Under the pieces are notes generated by a model that worked only from the letters and a program-made list of their open reading frames with translations, ran no database searches and had not been told where the DNA came from. Below are positions 50,291 to 61,499 of a stretch of 64,000 nt of DNA, one piece after another (position 1 is the first letter of the stretch; every line of letters begins with the position of its first letter). Origin of the DNA: Carnegiea gigantea (lineage: Eukaryota; Streptophyta; Magnoliopsida; Caryophyllales; Cactaceae). The stretch lies in contig JAKOGI010000009.1 in the NCBI GenBank assembly GCA_029747015.1, forward strand, positions 965,001 through 1,029,000, in the 5' to 3' direction. A program made the translations under genes and the position numbers.

Positions 50291-50815
50291 TGACAAGTCT
50301 AATATCCACCTAATATGCTCTCACTAAGGACATTTTTTTTCAACATGTCATAGGTATTTATCATTAATATCTAATAACTTTAGTACAATTTAACACTGCT
50401 AAGTACTTATTAAAATTTTCTCATTCTATTTTTTTAACAATTAAACATATTTATTTATATTTTATTAACTTATAACAGTAAACACTAATAAACACCTTTT
50501 ATAAGTGTAATAAAACATACTTCCAAAATCAGGGCTCCAAATTTTAGGATAGGCTAAGCAAAAGGAAAAGGATGCTGTCATTACTGTCCGTTTATACAGA
50601 TCAGGTACTCCGAACGCCTTTACAAAAACGAGGAGGTTGAGGGTGAACACGTAAGCGAATTTGGTCCGTGTGTGGTATGTAAGATTCAAATAAGAACATC
50701 GTCGTGTCTCTCTCTCCCTTTCTCCTTTTCTCTCTAGAGGGATACTCGCGGTAGACCAGAGAGAGAAGCAGTGAGAAGACCAAGAGAGTGAAGAGAGAGA
50801 TTGGCTCCGGAAGCC

Positions 50816-53800
50816 ATGGCCGGCGATGAAGCTTCGCCGTCGATCGGAGACTTCTCCGACGGCATAGACGATGTTGAAGAGTTCGTTTGTGTGAGTCTCA
50901 TTACTTGCAATTTCATGAGCTCCTTAGTTCAATTTGATGCGAAATATGATAGTTTATTCAGAATTCTCTTGATATTGTGGTTTGAATTTGATGTTGTTTG
51001 TTTATGAGTGAGAATTTTGGTCGAATGCTATCGCAATGCAGGCGAATGAGGGGGAGGATTCCATGCCATACGAAAGATTTCGACAGGTTTTTGAGTTTGT
51101 GCAGAACGGCAATCTGGCCTTTCGCCGGGGCCGGTTTGAAGAGGTATTCTTAGTCTATTGAAAAGTTATTGTTTTGCTTGAGGAAGTTGTCTTTTACTTA
51201 TTTGTCTGCACTTGGTTGTTTCACTATTGCTGTATGTTGACGGTTTTTTGTTTCCCCCCTCAGTCAAATAGCTGTTAGCTGTTTTCACTTTTTTTTGTTT
51301 GTTTGTTTGTTACTTTGTTTATCGAGAAACTGTGCCGGTGATTTGGTTAGATAATGTATATTGTTGGTATTTAGATTGGGTCATTGAGTGTGATTTTCTT
51401 TAGAATGTTTGCAATAATCACTATGGGTTGACTCAGGAGGAAGAGGATCACAGCTCCTAACCCTTTGGCTGTGTGTTTTCTGTGTTTTCATTGATTGATT
51501 TTCTGCAGCCTCTTAACGTTGGCATATATACATGAGAATAAGCAAACCGTAAACCAAAAAATATAGCCCCAGCTTGGGAGGCAAGATACACAAAATATAG
51601 AATAAAATAAACACAAAATATCTGGTAGAAATATTTATTTCATAATACTCCCCCTCAAGTTGGAGCATGCAAATTGACCATGCCTAACTTGCTCATGAGA
51701 TATTAAAAATGCCTGTTCAAACAAGGTTTTTAGTGAATATATATGGTGGTTGATGCTTGGAAGTCACATAAATGAGTGCACGTATGCCAGCCACGAGCTT
51801 TTTCTGAACGAAGTGACAATCAAGCTTAATATGCTTTGTTCGTTCATGGGAAACATGGTTAGTGACAATCTGTAATGTTGCTTGACTATCACAGAAGAGC
51901 TTCATGGTTGCTTATGAAAGGCACCTAAAGATGCTAGGAAACTTCGTAGCTAGACAAGTTCATTGGTTGCCATAGTCATGGCTCTGTATGCAGCTTCTGT
52001 ATGCTTGCTTGCCTCTTGGTCTTCTAAGAGATAGAAGGTCCTCCAAGAGTGCTAAAGCATCTAGTCAACGATCTCCTAGAAAGAGGACACACTCCCCAAT
52101 CTGAAACACAAAATCCATAAGGCTGAAAACCACGCTTGGCATGAAGAAGTATGCTTTCTCCTGCACTATCTTAAAATAACGCAAAAATTTGCCCACAGCC
52201 TCCATGTACTCTTCCTCAGGAGATTGCATAAATTGTGACAAAATATGTATTCCATAAGTCAACTCAGGTCGTGTGATGGTGAGATAAATAAGTCTTCTCA
52301 TGAGTTTACGATATCTTGTAGCATCATTCAACTCTATTCCTGCAGTCAAAGCGAGCTTATGATTTTCTTCAATGGGAAACTCAGCAGGTTTGACCCCTAA
52401 AAGGCCACACTCTTCAGTTATGTCCAAAGCATACTTGCGTTGATAAAGAAACAATCCTTGTGGCTCCCGGGCTAAATTTCCTGGTAAAACTTTTGCATTG
52501 GGCCGAGGTAAATGAAACTTCAGTAGATGACTTGTTTCACCACTTTCATGCATAAGGTAAATCCAAGTTGCTCGACCAGTATCATCTACAATTGTTAGAA
52601 AATAGTGAGCACCACAAGAGGGATGCTTCCTTGCAAGCCCCCTGGATATGACATTGAATAAGACAAAAAACACACCTGGCTTTATTGTGACTCATATGAA
52701 ATTGACCACGAGTTTGCTTTGCACAATCACATATTTCACACACTTCATTCTTGTCTTTGTCAAACACAACCCCTAAACTACTATGAAGAAGAGATAAAAT
52801 TTAACTTGATGAATGTTCTAATCGCACGTGCTGCAAATTGGAAGAATTGATGGTGTTTACTTGATCTTTCTCCAATGACCCTTCTTTAAAATAGTGGATT
52901 CCTCCTCCTTGTTCACCCACACCAATCGAAGTCCTCAAAGTATGGTCCTATAACACATGAAAATCATCAAAAAGTGTCAGACACAATTCACCTCTTTACA
53001 TAAATAGCAATCTTAGTTTAAAAAAGCCCGCCTGAGGCACGCTTAGGCACGCCTCGGCGTGAGGCTACCGGGTCAGTGCCTCGGAGGGGGTGAGGTGCGT
53101 CTCAAGAATGCGAAGCCATATCTTCCTCCTTTTTCTTCTTTTTCTTAGCCTTGCCTTTACCTTTTTTCTTCTTTTCCTCCCTTGAGAGCTAAAATGTGAG
53201 TTAAACTTGTACTGTAAGTACGTGCATTGGGGAACCACGATGATAAGATAACATATCTTAAGGTTATTTACGGTGTTCGTAGTCATATTGATTTCTAATC
53301 ACATTTTAAATACATGTATCTAACTTTGTTTATGCAAAATATGCTTTGTGAAATATGAAATATTTTAAAAAACTTTTGCAGAGAAGTGCGCCTCGCGTCC
53401 ATGATGATCACGCTCTTGCCTCGCGCCTTGCGCGTCACGCTTTGGGACCTTATGCGCCTCAATGCGCTGCGCGCTTTTTAAAACTAAGATAGTAATAGAC
53501 ACAAGATTGCATTTCAAGGATGGAACACATAAAACGTTGCTCAATTTCAGCTTTCCCCCTAGCATCGCGGTTCCTTGCTTGCTTGCCTGCCAAAGTATTT
53601 GAGCTCTTTGGTAACCCAATAGATATAGGCTGAATTCTCTGTGTGTATTGCATCATGGTTAGATGACCCGTCATGTGGCATGAGGCTCCACTATCAAACA
53701 TCCAAGAGGTTTTACCTGATAGCTTCTCACAACCGGCCTTTGGTGCCTGAATGAGGCTTCGAAGCCTTTGTACCTGTTCACTCGTCAAACTGGGAATTGC

Positions 53801-56784
53801 GACTTGATTCGCTTCACTTTCTTGGCTCGTATTCACTGCACCATCAGGCTGTGCATGCACTACATTCAAGGTTTCGCAGTTTCGCGCATAGCCCCTCTGC
53901 CTCGGTTATTGACGCTTCTTCCTCCTCGGTTTGCCCGGCCTCAACGCCCAGGGCCTCGGCAAGGCTCGACTGCCTCAGCTCTGCGGGTACCATATGATCT
54001 CGTAGCAGTTGGCTTTTTCGTGCCTATAAGGCCATAACACCCAGTGCTAGCACGTCGGTTTTTCGTTTGCTGCTGCATGTTCCCTTGCTGCAAAAGCTAC
54101 CACGTTCTTAGAACTATGATCTCTTCCTATCATAACCCTTTTGTGATTTTGTTCTTGTTGAATTATGTTGAACATTGTGTCAAGAGAAGGCAAAGGATCA
54201 AGTGCTAGTACTTGGCTACAAATTGTTGAGAAAGTTTCATCATTCAAGCCCATTAAAAATTGGTGGTTCTTTTCTTCATCTACCATCTTCATGATCTTGC
54301 TTCCAACTCCACATTCACACTTCCCACACGTACAATGCTGTATCTTCACATGATTCTCCAATTCACTCCATATTCCCACTAGTTTAGAGTAGAATTCCAC
54401 AACTTCAAGTCCATCTTGCTTGCATGAGGCAAGGTCGGTTGATGTAATTTGGGAGCGTTTGCAATATCTTTTTCGCAAGTTTTCCCACATAATTTGAGCC
54501 GTCTCTGCAAACTCTACGCTAGTATGAAGTTTTGGATTGATAACATTTACAATCCATGAACATATCATGGAGTTGACCATTGCCCACGCATTTAACTCAC
54601 TTAACTCTTCTCCCTCTTTCGGGTTTGGCATTGTTAGGGTTCTTTCTATGAACCCTAATTTGTTCTTTGCTTTCAAAGTCGTCCTTGTTGCCTTTTGGCA
54701 TAGGTCATTTCCCGTTGAATATCATTCAGGTGATAGCTACATCGGGCCTTCTGAAGGATGTAGATACTAGGGTGATTGACTCTCAATCACAAATTTCTTA
54801 CCTCCGCTTATGGCTCTAATACCATGAAAGAACTCAAGAGGAAGAGCGAAGAGGATCACGACTCCTAACCCTGTGGCCATGTGTTTACTGTGTGGGCATA
54901 TATACACAAGAATAAGCAAACTCAGTGGCGAATCCAGGAATTAAATCAAGCGGGGTCGGGGTTTAAATACTCAAGTGATTTAAAATTTTAAATTTGACAA
55001 TAATCATAAAAATGGGATTACGAAGGTAATACAATCAAGGCAATTGTCCTCAATGAGCCTTTATATCTTGAAAGCCTTACATGATACTATCGTTTGATAT
55101 TGTTTCAAAAAGGTCATCTTTAAACAAGCAATAACAGTGGGCGTATGCCGGCTATCGCGATTGGTGGCGGGCGGCTGGGCATGGGTGTGGGTGTGGGGCG
55201 ACTGGGCATGGATTTCTGTTTCTGTGGGGTGAAATTGAGAGTGAGGATGGGGAGTCGAGTTGTGGGCCTTTTAGCCTGTGTGGTCTGATTCCAGAACTTG
55301 GCCCCCCCCCCAAAAAAAAAGCACTTTCAAGTGCAAATGCTGGCAGGAATACCTGTGATTCGCAACCCCTGCCACAAGTTGATTTCATACGCCCATCCAA
55401 CCAGCAGGCGAAGTTCTCTACAATGCATTTAAATAGGTAAAAATTATATATATATATAGTTTATTTTAATTTTTCACACAACTGGCAGATTTTTTTTTTT
55501 TAAAAAAAATTTAAGCCAAGTTGCTTGATCTCACGTGACCCCCCTATAGCTCTGGCCCTGAGCAAACCCTAAAACAAAAAAATATTGGCCTAGCTTGGGA
55601 GACAAGTTACACAAAATACAGAATAAAATAAACACAAAATATCTAATATAAATATTTATTTCCTAATAGTTTGTATCATCAGCTATGCTCAAATAAGGAA
55701 TTTGTCTTGGAACAGTTCAGAAAATTGTTTGGGACTTTTGAACTTTGTTGGTGCTTTTTGTGTGCATTGCTGCTAAAATCATAATTACAATCTGGCAGTT
55801 GAGAGGAACTTTGGGGGTTGGACATTTTTCTTTTTTTCTTTTTTGGGGGCCCGGGGGGGGGGGGGTGGCTGCCAATGATAGCAGTGGCAATGGTGTTTCC
55901 ACTTTATTGTGTTGGCTATCTTTTGTCTAAGTTATGTGACCTTTGTCCTTTTAGTGGCTTCATCATGCATTGTCTGTGTTGGCATCTCTTTGTTAACTGT
56001 CATATCATTTTTTATCATACGTAAACTAACACATGCACACAACCCAGGGAGAATCAAACTTTGGACTCTCTTCAGTCTCTTGTGGAAACCAAGCACCGTA
56101 ACACTGGGCCACCCCCAAGGAGGCTTAAGAGTGTTATCATTTTAGTCATAGAATACGATTTTTAGAATTGTTTAGGTGGCCTTATTTGGCTGGTTTAGTA
56201 TATAGCTGGCAAAGGGCGCCAAAGGGCACAAGACAACCGTTGATAATGGTTGTTTTGGAAATCTACATTTTCTGCTTAACATCTGATGATTAACAGTCAC
56301 AAGTGGAAATGAGCTAAATTAAGTGCAAGCTTGTAAGGCTTGGAGTCTGCTTGCCAATCATTTTTACGCTCAGCTAAGCTCACTAGCTTTGTCAGCCCTG
56401 AAATTGTGCCTTCAGGCTAGTTTAACCTAAACGACGAGAACATATCTTCAGGTCAATGCTTCCCATTTTGTACATGTTCACAGCATTTCATCAAATTCAA
56501 ATGTCAATAAGAATTGTGCAAAATGAATACTGATCTCCATATTTATTGAAACTAAACAATGACGTGATTGAATGTTGGTAGGAACGAGGGATTATAGATG
56601 GGAGAAAGTGGAAATGGTGTGGTGATGGCAATAGGATGAGCGAGTATGAAGGGCGACTTGTAGTTTGGATGAGTAATGCGCAGACGGAGATGTGGGAATT
56701 AAATGGGTTCCATGCTATATAGATTGCTGCAATTCTGTTTTTGAGATTGAATCATAGTTCTAGCACTCGATGATTATTCTTTTC

Positions 56785-56831
<47 letters not shown>

Positions 56832-58737
56832 AAAACTAGGCTCGTTTAAGCCTTAAACTAAACCTTTGTACCCTTGAGTCTTGGCCCAGCTTGTTATACA
56901 TTGAGCTGCAGTCTGAGTAGCCTTTTCTTGAGCGGAGTTTTTCTAGTTTCCAATCGACCTACGTTATAAGTAGTAAAATCTCACTAAGCTTTAATTTTGG
57001 GTAATTTTTTCAACCCTTTTAGTAGGAGTATTTGCACAAGGCTTGAGATTGTTTCCATGCCTTTTCCTTTCATTTTGTTGATTGGAATGAGTTTTGTGGA
57101 AGATTAGTGTCTTGTTACAGTTGTTTGGTACACACTATTTTCTTGGATGGGGCAATTTTTATCATCCTCACTCATGATAGACCCCAAACCAACATATCAT
57201 GTTATGGTCGGAACATTACCATGATTCATGTGAAGAAATCTCTGGTTGTCTATTGTGGTTATTTACAGTCCAGCATGTGACTCTTTATGCTTTTCTTTGA
57301 CATTGAGGCTTCGTTTGGTCCTTAGAAAATTTGGTGGAAAGAAAAATTGAAGGAAAAAATGTGAATGAAAAAAGTAGTGAGGAAGTGAGTTTTTTTCTCT
57401 TGTTTAGATTGAGGAAAAAAATACAAGAATTTGGATAAGAAATTTGAATGTCGATGACTTACTTGAATCGTGTTGATATCATCTAAGCAGTGCGAGTTGG
57501 AGGAGATCGGGAATTCTTTTGGGAACTTTTCTGAAACTTTCTTCACAATTTTATGAGGAAAATTTTATCATTTGTTTCTAACAATTTTTCACGTAATTTT
57601 TCTCCGTATTTTTTTCTCTGTGATTTTCTCTAAATCAAAACACACGAAAAAAAGTTACCTTCCAATTTTTTTTTCTTTCCACCAAGGAACTCTTTTGGGA
57701 ATTTTTCCCAAACTTTTTTCACAATTTTATGAGAAAAATTTTATTACTTGTTTCTAACAATTTTTCCACCTAATTTTTCTCCGTATTTTTTTTTCTTTGT
57801 GATTTTCTCTAAACAACTCTATGGGTAGGAATACCGGTAGGGGTAAGGTTGCCTACAGTTGGATCTCCCCAGACCCGCGAAAGCGGGACCCACACTGGAG
57901 TTGTTGTTGTTGTGATTTTCTCTAAACAAAACACAAGGAAAAAGTTACCTTCCCAATTTTTTTTCCCACCAATTTTCCAACCTCCTCCAACTTGCACTGC
58001 CTAAATGATATTAACACGATTCAAGTTTCATCAACATTCAAATTTCTATTCAAATTCTTATATTTTTTCCTCAATCCAAACAAGAGGGAAAAAAACTCAC
58101 TGTCTCCCTACTTTTTTTTCCTTCAACTTTTCTTTCCACCAAATTTTTAAGGACCAAATGGAGCCTATGTTTTTTTTTTTTTTGGGGGGGGGGGGGTGGG
58201 GGTGGGGGGAGTCTCCAAGGGTTTGAGCTCAACATTTCTGGGTTTGTTACCTTTCAAACAAATTATGTTAATTCATGCCAATGCTATTGTTGTTATGGGT
58301 ATTGTTGCTCAGATTCTAATGGGAGCCTCTTAATCCTTCTGTAATTGTCTAATTGCTGAATGGTTTTCAGCAGGTCTTTTTTTGTAGATGGCATTTTAAG
58401 GTTTTGTTTCTTCTGTTTGTAGCTGATTGTTGCTTGCTTGTTCAGGCAATTAATTGCTACTCAAAAGCCAACATCATGAAACCGGGTAATCCAGTTATTC
58501 TGCGCAATAGATGTGCTGCATATATAAAGTAATTTTCCTTCGAAGCTTATTCATTTCGTTGAAATATGCTGTTGTTGTTCTTTGTTTGCCTGTGTTAAAT
58601 ACTAGTACTTGGGCATTCTATTAGTGTATGACTATCTTGTACAATTTTTCAGGTTCAGTCAATGTTTGAGGAAGAGGCCATCTTCTGCTTCTGAAAGTAA
58701 TCCATTGTATGGGTTAGATCCTACAACTCATGCTGAG
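50816..58737 (+). CDS. N-terminal part of a LONRF-like TPR protein (TPR-RING-Lon type), four exons, incomplete at the right edge
   Basis: Exons 50816-50890, 51042-51143, 58446-58528 and 58653-58737 join in frame to 115 residues. The start is [20 protein letters not shown]; the ATG has a strong context (GCCATGG). Residues about 30-85 ([51 protein letters not shown]) form TPR helices. The segment [18 protein letters not shown] follows and the next exon should continue the TPR. From memory, plant proteins with this N terminus continue into a RING finger and a Lon-protease-like substrate-binding domain and are probable E3 ligases. Those domains are not in the window, so function is inferred. Introns 2 (7.3 kb) and 4 (over 5.2 kb) are full of transposons, all in non-exonic positions. 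All four visible exons are undamaged. Confidence 0.7.
52065..52673 (-). pseudogene. Copia pol remnant: integrase start fused to reverse transcriptase end
   Basis: A 202-codon frame starts in the integrase core ([19 protein letters not shown]) and switches at about residue 52-58 to the C-terminal part of copia reverse transcriptase ([20 protein letters not shown], then [18 protein letters not shown]). The deletion removed most of the integrase catalytic core and all RT catalytic motifs, so the element cannot move by itself. The joined frame has stayed open for 200 codons. Confidence 0.8.
53004..53496. mobile_element. hAT-like insertion nested in the copia element
   Basis: ATAGCAAT at 53004-53011 and ATAGTAAT at 53489-53496 (one mismatch) flank 477 bases. 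The ends are inverted: CTTAGTTTAAAAAAGCCCGC on the left and GCGCGCTTTTTAAAACTAAG on the right. The subterminal parts are GC-rich with repeated GCCTCGGCG/GCGCCTCGCG units. The 8-bp duplication suggests hAT. It sits between the protease and pre-integrase remnants. Confidence 0.75.
54047..54676 (-). pseudogene. Copia gag remnant
   Basis: A 209-codon open frame of the copia gag type: [60 protein letters not shown] and [20 protein letters not shown] are all characteristic. The zinc knuckle should follow; only a broken version ([13 protein letters not shown]) is seen past the stop. Confidence 0.85.
54915..55568. mobile_element. hAT-like insertion inside the copia 5' LTR
   Basis: AGCAAACT at 54915-54922 and AGCAAACC at 55561-55568 flank 638 bases that start CAGTGGCGAATCCAGGA and end GCTCTGGCCCTG. 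Starts of the CAGTGGCGGA type and 8-bp duplications are typical of hAT elements. The insert carries a C10A9 tract at 55302. Confidence 0.8.
55669..57306. other. Intron 2 sequence, no further gene
   Basis: Contains a G13 tract at 55853-55865 preceded by T-rich sequence, and a (CT)n tract at 56788-56830. No coding frame was supported. Confidence 0.5.
56788..56830. repeat. (CT)n microsatellite
   Basis: Pure CT dinucleotide repeat of about 43 bases. Confidence 0.9.
57307..58165. mobile_element. MITE with GGCTTCGTTTGGTCC ends and an internal duplication
   Basis: The ends are inverted over about 27 bases: GGCTTCGTTTGGTCCTTAG on the left and CTTAAGGACCAAATGGAGCC-like on the right. Inside, a block of about 180 bases (TTCACAATTTTATGAG, GTTTCTAACAATTTTTC, GTGATTTTCTCTAAA) occurs twice, from about 57515 and from about 57695. 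The target duplication is unclear. The second block was later hit by the SINE-like repeat at 57817. Confidence 0.7.
57800..57929 (+). mobile_element. Short TTG-tailed SINE-like repeat (copy B) with 17-bp target duplication
   Basis: TGATTTTCTCTAAACAA occurs at 57800-57816 and 57913-57929, leaving a 96-base insert. It starts CTCTATGGGTAGGAATACCG and ends in (TTG)4. The body holds GTAAGGTTGCCTACAG and a perfect hairpin CCCGC-GAAA-GCGGG. The long perfect duplication proves insertion by target-primed reverse transcription. At 96 bases it lacks clear A and B boxes. Confidence 0.85.
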
Positions 58738-59846
58738 GTATGCTTCATCCTTTTCATCTATGACAATAATTAAGCAAGCCATCCTATAGAGTATATTGCA
58801 GCACATGAACTTTTAGATAGGGCTTAGACCTAGGCTATAGAATTTTCCAGGATGAATTCATGCCTCTGACAAACTGAAGGCTCCTTTTAGTTACCAGGAT
58901 CTTGGTTTGCCCATAGAACAAATCTTGGAGGTGGTCATCCCTGCTATTTTTGTACCGCGCACACTAAGTCACGGAATTGGCCTCTTGTGAATGTATTACA
59001 CTGATTGTGACCAGTTGACCTTCATGGCATGATCTTGTCAATTTTCTCAAGTCCTATGTCAAAGTTAAAATTTTAAGAAGTTCTATATGTGTTTCGGAAG
59101 ATGATTCCTTTGGCTATTTGGTGGTGTACTTGAAAGTTGAAAGGAAAGGAATTGTCGGATATTTGAGGACAAAGTTTTGTCATAAAATTTAAGTTCTACG
59201 TTATGAGAATCTTTGTATCGTTGGAGTCATGTGCTTAATGGTGGAGGAAACTTGAGTTTTGGATTTTGTAGGATATTATGCATGAGAGTTTGAGGGCATG
59301 GTGATTTTTGCAATTGCCTCTTTTGTACATGGGTGGCACTCCCTTGGTGTCTATGTAATGCAATTTCTCTGTTTTGCTATCTTCATGGAGAAATCAGAAA
59401 TGTACTCTTAAGAGTCTTAACTATTCACTTGTTATTTAGGGATAGAAACAAGAGATTCTATACATTCCAAAACCCGAAATATGAGGGGGGAAAAAAATGA
59501 GGGCAAAGTCATCGTATTTGATAATCACCAAAAAGGTGTTTTGTTGAATAAGATCCCCATCCTACACGAGGGAATCCTTGTGAAGCCAAGTCTCAGCAAG
59601 CCCTCCCCACCATGGAGTACCCTTGAATGAAGAGGGACATCCACTCTCCTCGATGTATCATATCTGTCTCTAACACATGCTGGATACCAATGCTTCCTGG
59701 ACTCTCTCGCATACTGTTATACATTTTCTGAATGCACAAGATATTTGACATCTTGAGTGCCTACACACTAAAAGCATTTTTTGGTTGTTCACACCTAAAC
59801 ACAACGTTCCTACGACTACGATTGTTAATCACAATGACTACCAATA
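58738..59846 (+). other. Intron 4 sequence, no exon recognised
   Basis: No continuation of the TPR frame was found in this stretch. The next exon is probably beyond the window. Confidence 0.4.
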
Positions 59847-60263
59847 GGGCCTGATCTTTTCGTTAGTAAATATAGGTTGGTAAATGAGTGAAGTTATGAT
59901 GTTGATAAGAGTTGGAAAGAGTTGGGTTTTTTTTTTTTTTTTTTGGGGGAATGATTGGTAAGAATTGGTTGAGGTTGGGAAAGATTGGAATAAGTTAGTA
60001 GAAGTTGGTAAGAGTTGAGAAATGTTGGTAAGAAATGTAAAAGAGTGGGGAGTTTTTTTTTTAATTTAGGTTTTGGCATAATATTTCTCATAATTTAAAA
60101 AATAAATAAAATTTGATAAATTTGTGGATTATGTTTGTTTTAATAATTTGATAAGTTTTGTAAACATTTACAACTTTTAATATATTTATGACATTTTTTA
60201 ATGTAATGATTGGGGGACTTTTTATACGTGTAATTCTTATATATATACATATCTATATGTATG

Positions 60264-60311
<48 letters not shown>

Positions 60312-60437
60312 CGTACATATATGTATACATGTATATACATACATATATGTATACATGTATATACATATATACATATATGTATACATGTATATACATATAT
60401 ACATATATGTATGTATACATATATGTATATACATACA

Positions 60438-60503
<66 letters not shown>

Positions 60504-60519
60504 GTGTGTGTGTGTGTGG

Positions 60520-60592
<73 letters not shown>

Positions 60593-61015
60593 TCTTTATT
60601 GATTTTATATCTGATTTACTATGATGTAAAATACAAATATATGTTATAATTTTAGCATGATGTATGCTAAACAAAAGGGCACTGTGTAATTGAAATAAGG
60701 GTGAAATGGTAGATTCACATTTATAAACAATACAAAATCACAATTTCAACTATGACCTCCTTCAATACAAAAAAATAATTAAAGGTCATTTTTGTGGTTG
60801 AAAAAAATAATTACTTTTATCATGACAAATTACAAATTGTGAAAATTTTGAAGGAGATCGGCAAGAGTTAGTAAAGATTGATAACAATTGGTAGAAGTTG
60901 GTTAGAGTTGGTAAAGATTAGTAAGATTTGGTAAAATTTGGTATTTTTTTGCAGAAGTTGAGAAGAGTTAGTACAATTCGGTAAATATGGATTTACCAAC
61001 GAAAAGAACAGGCCC
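59847..61015. mobile_element. Large T1-family MITE (1.17 kb) with a microsatellite core
   Basis: Starts GGGCCTGATCTTTTCGTTAG and ends CCAACGAAAAGAACAGGCCC. GTTGGTAAGAGTTGG-type subterminal repeats cover about 59875-60050 and 60855-60995. The middle contains the TA/TG repeat at 60237-60590. The flanks are ATA on the left and TAA on the right. Confidence 0.75.
60237..60592. repeat. Compound (TA)n/(TG)n/(TACA)n microsatellite
   Basis: About 350 bases of alternating purine-pyrimidine DNA: ATATG, (TG)n at about 60271-60304, TATACATG units to about 60430, (TA)n, a second TG block at about 60494-60532 and (TA)n to 60590. It gives long artefact frames in all phases. Confidence 0.9.
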
Positions 61016-61499
61016 TAAGTATGTACTTCTTCATCATTACGTGTCGATGTATTTGATGCTTTAGTGTTGTATTGTTGTATCTTGTGTTTTAGCGTATTGC
61101 ATCTTAGCCATGAGCTATTCTTTTTACCTAAAGAGAAAGTAGTCTGGTAGTGTTTATGCGTCTCAGCATAGGATCACAAGTTGTTGGGCTTTAAGAATAC
61201 TTCTTAACCATTTGTGCTAGAATAAGAATATCTTCCCTGAGATGTTGTGGTGCTCAAGTATCCATGGCGAGATCTGAGCGGCTGCCTTTTCCAATGCTTA
61301 TTGCATTTTTGTGTTTTTTTTGGGTATCTACAAATATATTGCGCTATTTCTCAAGATGCCAAAACCCACCTTTGCTTCGTCTTCCTTTTCCAATTCACCA
61401 AGTATCTTTCACATTGCTTGGTAAACACAACAAACCTGCATAAGAGAGATCAAAAAATGCCATACTGGCGAAACCCATTCACATTTAAGTTGTAAGTGA

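Larger units (their letters stand above)
51429..55668 (-). mobile_element. Decayed Ty1/copia retrotransposon inside intron 2, with nested insertions
   Basis: The element is on -. The 5' LTR is 54825-55668 (about 198 bases of its own plus a 646-base insertion) and the 3' LTR is 51429-51647. Next to the 5' LTR is a primer site matching initiator tRNA-Met (reverse complement of GGCTCTAATACCA, 54812-54824). Next to the 3' LTR is the polypurine tract (ACTTGAGGGGGAG, 51648-51660). Coding remnants in order: gag (54676-54047), zinc-knuckle remnant (about 54040-53870), protease with [13 protein letters not shown] (53869-53459), pre-integrase ([11 protein letters not shown], 52767-52582), fused integrase and RT ends (52673-52065), RNase H (51905-51717). 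Most of integrase and RT is missing. No clean target duplication was found. Confidence 0.88.

Noticed and set aside
60188..60674. Several 113-153-codon open frames on both strands
   Set aside because: They are translations of the TA/TG microsatellite (tyrosine, isoleucine, valine, cysteine and threonine runs), not genes.
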